Assembly: GCA_002085285.1 (NCBI GenBank)
Contig: NATK01000108.1
Location: 1 to 5,785, forward strand
DNA length: 5,785 bases
Source: Candidatus Latescibacteria bacterium 4484_7
Lineage (GTDB): Bacteria > Krumholzibacteriota > Krumholzibacteriia > Krumholzibacteriales > Krumholzibacteriaceae
Direction: 5' to 3'
How positions within the stretch are numbered: position 1 is the stretch's first letter; the number at the start of each line of letters is the position of its first letter. Both the position numbers and the translations under genes were made by a program. Positions 1 to 5,672 of this stretch are shown piece by piece. The notes under the pieces were generated by a model. It was given only the letters and a program-made list of their open reading frames with translations. It had not been told where the DNA came from and searched no databases.

Positions 1-974
1 CCTCTTTTGCGCTCGGCCTTCTGCACGGCTCCGCTTCCGAAGCTCGACACCCCGCCTGAGCTTACCTCTTCCATCAGCCTCTTTTCGAGAAGCTCCTTCA
101 GTTCGATCGATGCGGCGTGCATGTCGTCCCCCCCCGATAGAGAAAATATCTTTTCGAAGAGGTCGTCGGGGATTATCCATTTTTCATCCACCACGTCGCT
201 GATTCTCCCGCTTGGGGTCTCAACGAGGTTCGAAATCGCTATCTGTTCGAATTTTCCGTCGGGATCAATTACACCGATAGCAACCTGGTACTTACCGGCC
301 GGCTCGACATTGATGTACCAGTTTCTTGCCGATTCGTTCAGCTCTATGTCGAAGAAGCGATCGCCTCTTCTGTCGAAGATCCTCAGGATCATTCTGCAAT
401 CAACCCAGTTTGCGCCGAATCGGTCTTTCATATTTGCGATCGTATCGTCTGTGACCTCCCAGTATGTGAATATCCAGTTGGGGTCTCTTACCAGAGTAAC
501 GATGCGGTCTATGTTGTAACGCGACGGCATCTCGACGGCCTCAACCGGCGCCTCTTCCATGCCGAGATAGTATTTCCCGCGCTCCACTTCCTCCATGATG
601 GGGCGTTTCCGGGCAAGCGTTTCCCGTCTCGTGCGTTGGCGACCGACCCTCTGAGAGGCACCTTTCCTCGGCCTGCTCTTCTGGGCCGCCTTCTCGCCCG
701 TTGCATTTGCCTTGCCTTGTGCACCGCTCTTAGTCTTGGCTGCAGGTGTGGTTTTCTTTTTGCCGGCGCTTGCACCGGTCTTGCCGGCGCCTGTTTTAGC
801 TCGGGCAATTGAATTTTTGGCAGACGTCTTTTTGACTTTCGCAGAAGCGAAATGTTTCGTCAGGGCCTCGAGCAGCTCAGACTTGAGCATGCGGCTCGTC
901 ACCTTTAGACCATTCTTGCGGGCGAGCTCGTAGAGCTCGGCCTTCTTTAGCTTTCTCAATTCTTCCGTCGTCAC
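1..974 (-). CDS. Rho_N-like + DUF4912 protein, C-terminus cut by window edge
   Basis: 324 codons are visible from a GTG at 974-972, and the end lies beyond the left edge. Residues 1-42 (TTEELRKLKKAELYELARKN...) resemble the Rho termination factor N-terminal (SAP-like) helix-extended-loop-helix that often binds nucleic acid. Residues 43-125 are a Lys/Arg/Ala/Gly-rich, low-complexity basic linker. Residues 150-270 match DUF4912: MPSRYNIDRIVTLVRDPNWI, FTYWEV, ELNESARNWYINVEPAGKYQ and DEKWIIPDDLFEKI. The region from 284 onward has the family's SSGGVSSFGSG-type tail. GTG 974 is preferred because GGGAG lies 8 bases upstream. Another in-frame GTG at 983-981 overlaps that site. The function of DUF4912 is not known. 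From memory, such genes often sit beside a glycoside hydrolase family 57 (DUF1957) gene, so a glycan-related role is possible, but nothing here tests it. The basic linker and Rho_N-like start suggest nucleic acid binding (inference). The gene is transcribed away from the sec cluster. Confidence 0.9.
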   Translation of the reverse strand, partial: MTTEELRKLKKAELYELARKNGLKVTSRMLKSELLEALTKHFASAKVKKTSAKNSIARAKTGAGKTGASAGKKKTTPAAKTKSGAQGKANATGEKAAQKSRPRKGASQRVGRQRTRRETLARKRPIMEEVERGKYYLGMEEAPVEAVEMPSRYNIDRIVTLVRDPNWIFTYWEVTDDTIANMKDRFGANWVDCRMILRIFDRRGDRFFDIELNESARNWYINVEPAGKYQVAIGVIDPDGKFEQIAISNLVETPSGRISDVVDEKWIIPDDLFEKIFSLSGGDDMHAASIELKELLEKRLMEEVSSGGVSSFGSGAVQKAERKR

Positions 975-982
975 GGCTATCA

Positions 983-987
983 CTCCC
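983..987 (-). promoter_or_regulatory. Shine-Dalgarno for the DUF4912 gene
   Basis: On the minus strand AAAAGGGAG ends 8 bases before the GTG at 974. This spacing favours GTG 974 over the in-frame GTG at 983-981, which would overlap the site. Confidence 0.7.
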
Positions 988-1024
988 TTTTGCAGTGAAA
1001 AGGCGGGTTGAAATGCTCCTTGAT

Positions 1025-1051
1025 ATTCTAATTCTTGTGTCCGCCTGTCAC
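1025..1051 (-). promoter_or_regulatory. Possible promoter of the DUF4912 gene
   Basis: On the minus strand a GTGACA hexamer (1051-1046, 5 of 6 to TTGACA) is followed after 15 bases by TAGAAT (1030-1025, 5 of 6 to TATAAT). The spacer is shorter than the usual 16-18, so the call is weak. Initiation would fall near 1018 and give a leader of about 45 bases. Confidence 0.3.
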
Positions 1052-1058
1052 CGCTGTC

Positions 1059-1075
1059 TATTCATTAACTGAATA
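1059..1075. repeat. Short inverted repeat TATTCA-TTAAC-TGAATA
   Basis: This is a perfect 6-bp inverted repeat with a 5-base centre. It lies just upstream of the candidate -35 of the minus-strand DUF4912 promoter. It could be an operator. It is AT-rich and short, so chance is a fair alternative. Confidence 0.3.
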
Positions 1076-1217
1076 TATATGTTTTTGAGCAAGACGGATA
1101 CCGAAAAAAGATCCTTTCGTATCACTGTAACCGACACCTTGCCGTGAATATCAAGCACCCGGATCGGTACCGGGAGTGCCCGTCTTTCTAACCAATCTAT
1201 AAAAAATCTGGTTGTTG

Positions 1218-1660
1218 ATGATTGTCAAGCAAAAGAATCGTATCATTGCACCCCCGCTGATTCTTGCGCTCGGCGGCTGAAGCCGTCGGACGCAGAGTTT
1301 CAGAGCGGAGCGGTGCGTCTATATCTCGACGTCCCTCTGCAATTGACAGACTACATCAAGGGGGAGATCACATTCGTCAACTACGTGAGGGATGCGTACG
1401 ATGCAGACGTTAACGTATTGATAACGCTCGAGCCGATTTGCTCTGGGGGCGGCATGTACACGATATCACTCATCGGAGAAAAGGCGTTCGAAGGGATCAA
1501 CGATACCAGATAATATTCGATTCGCCACACTTCCCCTCGAGGCGGAGGAGGCGGTAAGAAGGAACTCGAAACACAGTACTCTTACAGCTTCTCCGTCGGA
1601 TTTAACTGCAGCTTCGGTTCGATATATTCGAATGTCGTCAACCCGAGTTTTGGAAATTAG
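1218..1660 (+). pseudogene. Decayed gene for an exported beta-barrel-type protein
   Basis: An ATG at 1218 opens a basic then hydrophobic signal-peptide-like stretch, MIVKQKNRIIAPPLILALGG, which meets TGA at 1278. The sense continues in another frame (frameshift near 1272-1280) from about 1277 as LKPSDAEFQSGAVRLYLDVP. It runs on with TDYIKGEITFVNYVRD, DADVNVLITLEP, GGGMYTISLIGEKAFEGINDT, then an in-frame TAA at 1511-1513. The same frame continues past the stop with RGGGGGKKELETQYSYSFSV and then GSIYSNVVNPSFGN, ending at TAG 1658-1660. From memory these are the N-terminal and C-terminal signatures of an uncharacterised outer-membrane-like family of about 400 residues (EITFVNYVRDR...DADVHVLITTQ; FGSIYNNVVNPRF). 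Here only about 125 residues link the two ends, so most of the middle, presumably the barrel, is missing. Three lesions (frameshift, stop, internal deletion) and no good ribosome site mark it as a relic. The frames and stops are read directly; the family identity is recall. Confidence 0.75.
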
Positions 1661-1726
1661 GGCCCGATGGTGTATGAGGCCAGAAACATCGAGCCTCACG
1701 AAAAGGCTGCCGGGTGCATTTTCAAT

Positions 1727-1754
1727 TTGACTATCTTATTTGGTTTCGTATAAT
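1727..1754 (+). promoter_or_regulatory. Strong sigma70-type promoter of the secDF cluster
   Basis: TTGACT (1727-1732, 5 of 6 to consensus) is followed by a 16-base spacer and a perfect TATAAT (1749-1754). This is the best promoter match in the window. It lies downstream of the decayed gene and points at secD. Initiation would be expected near 1761, giving a leader of about 145 bases before the secD start. Confidence 0.7.
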
Positions 1755-1775
1755 TAATGTTTATTGAAGGAATTT

Positions 1776-1795
1776 GCATTCGTTTGTATTCGTTC
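1776..1795 (+). repeat. 10-bp tandem repeat in the secD leader
   Basis: GCATTCGTTT is followed directly by GTATTCGTTC, 8 of 10 identical, with the shared core ATTCGTT spaced exactly 10 bases apart. This equals one DNA helical turn and lies 15-35 bases after the predicted transcription start, where a repressor site would fit. Chance cannot be excluded. Confidence 0.35.
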
Positions 1796-1890
1796 CGGGA
1801 TCAGGTCCTCAGAAGGGCTTTTTATTTGCAATTCTTGTTGTGTGATTTGATTCTCAGGAACCGTTGAATCGATATTATTTCTCTTTGACA

Positions 1891-1904
1891 AAGGAAGCGA
1901 GGAG
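1891..1904 (+). promoter_or_regulatory. Ribosome-binding region of secD
   Basis: Two purine-rich sites precede the GTG at 1907: AAGGA (1891-1895, 11 bases away) and GAGGAG (1899-1904, only 2 bases away). Neither has ideal spacing. GTG 1907 is still chosen because an in-frame TGA lies at 1886-1888 with no other start codon between, and the next in-frame GTG would fall inside the first membrane helix. Confidence 0.55.
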
Positions 1905-1906
1905 AA

Positions 1907-3655
1907 GTGAGACAATTAAGAACAAAGATAATCATAGTGCTGATCGTAATCGGGATATCGCTCTATTTCCTGTATCCAACAGTGAAGCTTGCCACGATGA
2001 GCCCCGCTGAAAGGGAAAAGATGGCAACCGAGGAGCCGACGAAGTACGACAAGCTGCTGAAGAAGTCGATCAAGCTCGGTCTCGATCTCAAGGGTGGTAT
2101 GCATCTCGTTCTGGAGGTGGACGATTCGAGACTCAAGTCGAGCGAGAAAAAAGATGTACTCGACCGCGCTCTTGAAGTCGTACGGAACAGGGTAGACCAA
2201 TTCGGTGTTTCGGAACCTGTTATACAGAAGGAAGGCACGAAGAGGCTAATCGTTCAGCTTCCTGGTCTTCAGGACGCCGAAAGGGCGAAGAGGCTCATAG
2301 GTGAAACAGCGATGCTCGAATGGTGTCTCGTGCGAAAGCAGTCGGAGGTTGCTCAGGTTCTGAGAAAGCTCGACGAGGCATTCAAGCAGCAGGCGGCCGA
2401 CTCGCTCGTAGAGGTGAAGCAGGGAAAAGCCGCAACGGCGTCGGCGGACACCTCGGCAAAAGCCAAGGACAGCGAGCTTGCCGCGAAGACAGATACTACG
2501 ACTCTCCCGAGGCTCGCGCCGCTCGACTCGGCGATGGCGGACAGCCTCACCATACCTGGGCAGGAAGAGACGAGATTCAACGTGCCTCTCGAGACAGTCA
2601 ACAAAGACAAGCCTTTCACCTCGCTTCTCTCGAGCTTCTACAGGGATTGGATACTCGTAAAAGAAGAGAATATCCCACGTGTTCGACGAATGCTTGCGAA
2701 GGCGGAGAAACTCGATGTGCTGCCGAAAGACAGCAAGTTTATCTGGTTCGACGATTGGGTCAACATGCCCGAGGGCGGCAGAGGCAAATTCCTCTTTCTC
2801 GTAGCCACCGATGAGGTCGTAACGGGAAGGAACCTCGTAAACGCCACACCGAGGCCTAATCCGCAGGCTCCAAATCAACTGCTCGTGAGCTTCCGCTTCA
2901 ATCGGAAGGGAGCGAGGGAGCTGGCAAAGTTCACGGGTAAAAATGTAGGCCGATATACCGCGATCATCCTCGATGGAAAGATAAAATCGTATCCGGTGAT
3001 TAAGAGCAAGATCCCCGACGGCCAGGGCGTAATCGAGGGCAGTTTCACTGACGTCGAGGCGAAGGATCTCGCCATAGTGCTGAGAGCCGGCGCATTGCCT
3101 GCGCCGCTTATCATCAGGGAAGAAAGAACAGTGGGCCCGAGCCTCGGAGCAGATTCGATTCGCCAGGGTCTGAGGGCAGCACTGTATGGATTCATCGTTG
3201 TCGTCGTATTCATGATCATATACTACAAGCTATCCGGCTTGATTGCATCGACTGCATTGATATTGAACATCATAATACTTCTCGGGCTTCTCGCGTATCT
3301 CGGTGCGGCGTTGACACTGCCCGGTATCGCAGGGGTCATATTGACGATAGGTATGGCGGTCGATGCGAATGTGCTTATATTCGAACGAATCAGGGAGGAA
3401 TTGAGGAAGGAAAAGACCGTACGGTCGGCGATAGACGCCGGTTACAACAGGGCGTTTACCACGATCTTCGATGCAAACCTGACGACATTGATCACAGCCG
3501 TCGTTCTCTGGCAGTTCGGGACAGGTCCGATAAAGGGATTCGCGACGACATTGAGTATAGGAATCAGTGCGAGCATGTTTACCGCCATCGTTTTTACAAA
3601 GCTCATCTACCAGCTCTGGATGGGGAACAGGCAGGTCCAGAAGCTGAGTATATAA
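1907..3655 (+). CDS. secD: Protein translocase subunit SecD
   Basis: SecD pairs with SecF in the inner membrane and uses the proton gradient to help draw secreted proteins through SecYEG. The 582 residues are near the length of E. coli SecD. TM1 spans about 7-26. The P1 base starts at LGLDLKGGMHLVLEVD (57-72) and continues through VVRNRVDQFGVSEPVIQKEG (91-110). A head region at about 141-290 includes an Ala/Lys/Thr/Asp-rich low-complexity segment at 171-215. The second P1 base half covers about 323-400 (LLVSFRFNRKGARELAKFTG). The family motif TVGPSLGADSI (408-418) leads into TM2-TM6 at about 423-570. GMAVDANVLIFERIREE (482-498) carries the conserved Asp (486) of the proton-relay region, and FDANLTTLITAVVLW (521-535) is also conserved. 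GTG is the start. The gene heads a tight cluster with secF and the DUF456 gene. No yajC is visible upstream, where many bacteria have it. Confidence 0.97.
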   Translation: MRQLRTKIIIVLIVIGISLYFLYPTVKLATMSPAEREKMATEEPTKYDKLLKKSIKLGLDLKGGMHLVLEVDDSRLKSSEKKDVLDRALEVVRNRVDQFGVSEPVIQKEGTKRLIVQLPGLQDAERAKRLIGETAMLEWCLVRKQSEVAQVLRKLDEAFKQQAADSLVEVKQGKAATASADTSAKAKDSELAAKTDTTTLPRLAPLDSAMADSLTIPGQEETRFNVPLETVNKDKPFTSLLSSFYRDWILVKEENIPRVRRMLAKAEKLDVLPKDSKFIWFDDWVNMPEGGRGKFLFLVATDEVVTGRNLVNATPRPNPQAPNQLLVSFRFNRKGARELAKFTGKNVGRYTAIILDGKIKSYPVIKSKIPDGQGVIEGSFTDVEAKDLAIVLRAGALPAPLIIREERTVGPSLGADSIRQGLRAALYGFIVVVVFMIIYYKLSGLIASTALILNIIILLGLLAYLGAALTLPGIAGVILTIGMAVDANVLIFERIREELRKEKTVRSAIDAGYNRAFTTIFDANLTTLITAVVLWQFGTGPIKGFATTLSIGISASMFTAIVFTKLIYQLWMGNRQVQKLSI

Positions 3656-3672
3656 GAGGCGTACGGGGCCTC
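3656..3672 (+). other. Small hairpin between secD and secF
   Basis: GAGGC and GCCTC form a perfect 5-bp stem with a 7-base loop, starting at the first base after the secD stop. There is no T-tract, so it is not an intrinsic terminator. It could affect mRNA stability or the secD:secF ratio, or be chance. Confidence 0.3.
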
Positions 3673-3698
3673 GGGGTTTGAATGGACGAAAGAGAATA

Positions 3699-3704
3699 GA
3701 GGAG
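3699..3704 (+). promoter_or_regulatory. Shine-Dalgarno of secF
   Basis: GAGGAG lies 5 bases before the ATG at 3710, a good site and spacing that fixes the secF start. Confidence 0.75.
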
Positions 3705-3709
3705 AGAAT

Positions 3710-4879
3710 ATGCGATTTTTCGGTGACACACACATCAACTTCGTTGGGACCAGGAGGAAGGCGTTTATCCTATCCGGGGCTCTGATCATTGCAGGGCTCA
3801 TATCGCTGATCGTAAAAGGAGGTCCAAGCCTCAGTATTGATTTCGAAGGCGGAACACTGATTCAGGTCCGTTTCGACAAAGCAGTTCCGATCGATGAACT
3901 GAGAAAGGTCATTGACGAAACCGGATATCACGGGGGCGAGATCCAGCAGTTCGGGGCCCATAACGAGTATCTGATAAAGGTCAAGAAAATCAACGAGGCC
4001 GATTACGCTGCATCGAAGCTCGTAAGTGTTCTCAAGAGTGCATATCCGAATAAGACGTGGAACGTCGTCGCTGAGAAGGAGATTCCGCCGGATCTTTCGA
4101 AGAAAATAGAAGGCGGCACGATGATAAAGGTAGAGACCGATTCTTTCCCACCTCTCGAAGAGGTCAAAGTGAGGCTGAAGGAACATGGGTTGGGTCTCCA
4201 GGCAGCGACGATGGAAGGCTCTAATCGCTGTGCGTTTCGATTGCCGTTCCTCGGAGTCGAATCGAAGGTTGCCGAAAAGATCAAAGCAGAGCTCATGAAA
4301 GAGTTCCCCGACAGAAAGATAGATATCAGGCGGACAGAAACGGTGGGACCGAAGATCGGGGAGGAATTGAAGAGCAAGGCATGGGCGGCTATAATCATCT
4401 CGATGATCGGCATCCTTATCTATATAAGCTGGAGGTTCGAATTCAAGTTTGCCGTCGGTGCCATCGTTGCATTGATTCACGATGTGACGATCACCGTTGG
4501 TATCTTTTCTATCCTTAACAAAGAGCTCTCTCTCGCCATAATAGCGGCCCTGCTGACGATCGTCGGATATTCATTGAACGATACGATCGTCGTCTTCGAC
4601 CGAATCAGGGAAAATTTCAGCCTACGACGCCGCGAGAGCTACGAGAACATGGTGAATATATCGATCAACGAATCATTGAGCAGGACGATCATCACTTCAC
4701 TCACAACGATCATAGTGATCCTCTTCCTTCTCTTCATGGGCGGTGAGGTGATTCACGACTTTGCCTTTGCTCTGTTCGTCGGAGTTGTTGTGGGTACATA
4801 TTCGTCTGTCTATGTGGCGAGTCCGATTCTCATAGAATGGCAGAGCCGTTCCACCACAAAGAAGAGGTCCAAGAGATAG
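3710..4879 (+). CDS. secF: Protein translocase subunit SecF with duplicated P1 domain
   Basis: SecF is the partner of SecD in the proton-driven translocase accessory complex. At 389 residues it is clearly longer than the usual 300 or so. TM1 is at about 18-36. The periplasmic region then shows two related units: residues 41-123 (LSIDFEGGTLIQVRF, IDELRKVIDETGYHGGEIQQ) and 129-213 (LSKKIEGGTMIKVETD, LEEVKVRLKEHGL). The EGGT cores are 88 residues apart. Only the second unit runs into the family hinge TETVGPKIGEELKSKA (209-224) and TM2. TM2-TM6 fill about 223-378. VGYSLNDTIVVFDRIREN (285-302) is the conserved TM4 motif with the key Asp (291). GTYSSVYVASPILIEW (362-377) is the typical last helix. 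The tail is basic (KKRSKR). The gene follows secD by 54 bases and precedes the DUF456 gene by 21, so co-transcription is likely. Identity is certain; the duplication is read from internal similarity. Confidence 0.97.
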   Translation: MRFFGDTHINFVGTRRKAFILSGALIIAGLISLIVKGGPSLSIDFEGGTLIQVRFDKAVPIDELRKVIDETGYHGGEIQQFGAHNEYLIKVKKINEADYAASKLVSVLKSAYPNKTWNVVAEKEIPPDLSKKIEGGTMIKVETDSFPPLEEVKVRLKEHGLGLQAATMEGSNRCAFRLPFLGVESKVAEKIKAELMKEFPDRKIDIRRTETVGPKIGEELKSKAWAAIIISMIGILIYISWRFEFKFAVGAIVALIHDVTITVGIFSILNKELSLAIIAALLTIVGYSLNDTIVVFDRIRENFSLRRRESYENMVNISINESLSRTIITSLTTIIVILFLLFMGGEVIHDFAFALFVGVVVGTYSSVYVASPILIEWQSRSTTKKRSKR

Positions 4880-4888
4880 TCTTCCGAC

Positions 4889-4895
4889 GAGGAGG
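4889..4895 (+). promoter_or_regulatory. Shine-Dalgarno of the DUF456 gene
   Basis: GAGGAGG lies 5 bases before the TTG at 4901. This strong site supports the unusual TTG start, which otherwise might be doubted. Confidence 0.8.
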
Positions 4896-4900
4896 CTTAT

Positions 4901-5416
4901 TTGACCCTTTTCCTCCAGCATGCCGGATTGGTACTTCTCTATCTGCTGTTGTTCCTGAGTGAATTGTTGATATTCGTTGGGATCCCGGGCGGTTGGACGG
5001 CGTTCGCAATAATCTTCATCTATGATGCAGCTCACAGGTTCGGCGTGGTCGGCTGGAAAATCCTTCTTGTGATGATAGCCATGCTCGTCATCGGTGAGAT
5101 CATCGAATCGTTCCTCGGAGTCGTGTACGTCCATGAAAAGGGAGCATCCAGGTGGGGAGTGCTCGGCGCCTTCATAGGAGGGTTGGGTGGGGCAATCGCC
5201 GGTTCTTTCGTAGTGTCTGTGGCCGGCAGTATCATCTTTGGCTTCGTTGGGGCATTCGCCCTCGCAGTTCTCTTCGAATACGGGTATTACAGGTCAGCGG
5301 GCAGGGCGTTGCAAACAGGGTTCTTCGCCTTCATCGGGAAACTCAGCGCAATGTTCGTAAAATTCCTCATCACGCTTGCGATCCTCGCCATCTTCATCTA
5401 TGTGAGTTGGGTTTAA
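4901..5416 (+). CDS. DUF456 family integral membrane protein
   Basis: This 171-residue, very hydrophobic protein matches the DUF456 family. Helices are at about 6-27, 31-43, 50-75, 85-127 (probably two) and 145-170. Family marks are FVGIPGGWTAF (25-35), EKGASRWGVLGAFIGGLGGA (79-98, Gly-rich with GxxxG-like spacing), IIFGFVGAFALAVLFE (111-126) and GRALQTGFFAFIGKL (134-148). TTG is the start, backed by a strong GAGGAGG. It begins 21 bases after secF, so it is probably translated from the sec transcript. The molecular role of DUF456 is not known. The link to secretion is only by position, although a membrane protein made alongside SecDF is plausible. There is no obvious terminator after it. I see no defect. 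Confidence 0.9.
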   Translation: MTLFLQHAGLVLLYLLLFLSELLIFVGIPGGWTAFAIIFIYDAAHRFGVVGWKILLVMIAMLVIGEIIESFLGVVYVHEKGASRWGVLGAFIGGLGGAIAGSFVVSVAGSIIFGFVGAFALAVLFEYGYYRSAGRALQTGFFAFIGKLSAMFVKFLITLAILAIFIYVSWV

Positions 5417-5439
5417 TAAAGTGTCAGCAGTCGGGCTGT

Positions 5440-5481
5440 ATTGTCCTAGAATATGGACACGGTTATAAAATAGTGGACAAT
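5440..5481. promoter_or_regulatory. Possible promoter (TTGTCC-17-TATAAA) flanked by GGACA sites
   Basis: TTGTCC (5441-5446) and TATAAA (5464-5469) with a 17-base spacer make a moderate plus-strand promoter. The -35 lies in ATTGTCC (5440-5446), which is mirrored by GGACAAT (5475-5481) just after the -10. A third TGGACA (5454-5459) sits in the spacer, exactly 20 bases before the TGGACA at 5474-5479. This is the arrangement expected of an operator set, but each part is short. Confidence 0.35.
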
Positions 5482-5548
5482 TTCACAGGTCAATCGGCCG
5501 TAATTCGTTGAAATAAAAGCGAAATTTCTGGCATATCAATTGCGTTTA

Positions 5549-5554
5549 TATAAT
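5549..5554 (+). promoter_or_regulatory. Perfect -10 box, weak -35, before the right-edge gene
   Basis: TATAAT occurs here, 118 bases before the ATG at 5673. The best -35 at a 17-base spacing is TTCTGG (5526-5531), a poor match. It may be a promoter for the last gene with a leader of about 110 bases, possibly activator-dependent. Confidence 0.35.
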
Positions 5555-5635
5555 AGGTTTGGGGTGCAAAACGGCGTGCCGGATGCTCGCTGCACTTCGA
5601 TAGATTCATGAAAGAGCAGCCGGGGAAATAATGTA

Positions 5636-5653
5636 AGAGGTGTATCGACCTCT
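5636..5653 (+). repeat. Perfect inverted repeat AGAGGT-GTATCG-ACCTCT
   Basis: This has 6-bp arms around a 6-base centre and ends 19 bases before the ATG at 5673. As RNA it could form a hairpin just upstream of the ribosome site, and as DNA a repressor site. It has no T-tract, so it is not a terminator. Confidence 0.45.
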
Positions 5654-5672
5654 GGCTTCGAGATGTCGGAAA

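Larger units (their letters stand above)
1761..1906 (+). other. Long 5' leader of secD
   Basis: These roughly 145 bases separate the predicted transcription start from the secD GTG. The stretch is AT-rich. It holds a 10-bp tandem repeat (1776-1795) and an open frame that closes at TGA 1865-1867. It also holds an 11-base palindrome, CTTTGACAAAG (1883-1893), just before the secD ribosome site. I see no convincing intrinsic terminator or known riboswitch in it. Confidence 0.5.

Noticed and set aside
7..519. Plus-strand 170-residue open frame at the left edge
   Set aside because: It is antisense to the clearly recognisable DUF4912 domain on the minus strand, and its Ser-rich translation resembles no family I know.
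1159..1177. CCCGG-ATCGGTA-CCGGG inverted repeat upstream of the decayed gene
   Set aside because: The 5-bp arms overlap a simple palindrome (CGGTACCG). There is no associated T-tract or promoter, so it is probably chance.
1313..1513. A 66-residue open frame starting at GTG 1313 taken as a small intact gene
   Set aside because: Recognisable family sequence continues both before its start (in frame to about 1277) and after its stop (to 1660), so it is a fragment of a decayed gene. The ribosome site is also poorly spaced.
1466..1699. Minus-strand 77-residue open frame
   Set aside because: It is a shadow of the decayed plus-strand gene, with no family resemblance and no clear ribosome site.
1692..1708. 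AGCCT-CACGAAA-AGGCT hairpin as a terminator of the decayed gene
   Set aside because: The stem is only 5 bp and no T-tract follows directly, so it is too weak to call an intrinsic terminator.
1885..1890. TTGACA as a -35 box for a promoter close to secD
   Set aside because: No -10-like sequence lies 16-18 bases downstream, and the site sits next to the ribosome-binding region.
2246..2878. Minus-strand 210-residue open frame inside secD, and a similar 236-residue one inside secF (3770-4480)
   Set aside because: Both lie wholly within certain SecD and SecF coding sequence. Their Arg/Glu-rich translations are what antisense frames of such genes give.
5561..5672. A riboswitch in the leader of the last gene
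   Set aside because: Some complementary pairs exist, but I could match no known riboswitch core, so only the perfect 6-bp hairpin is reported.
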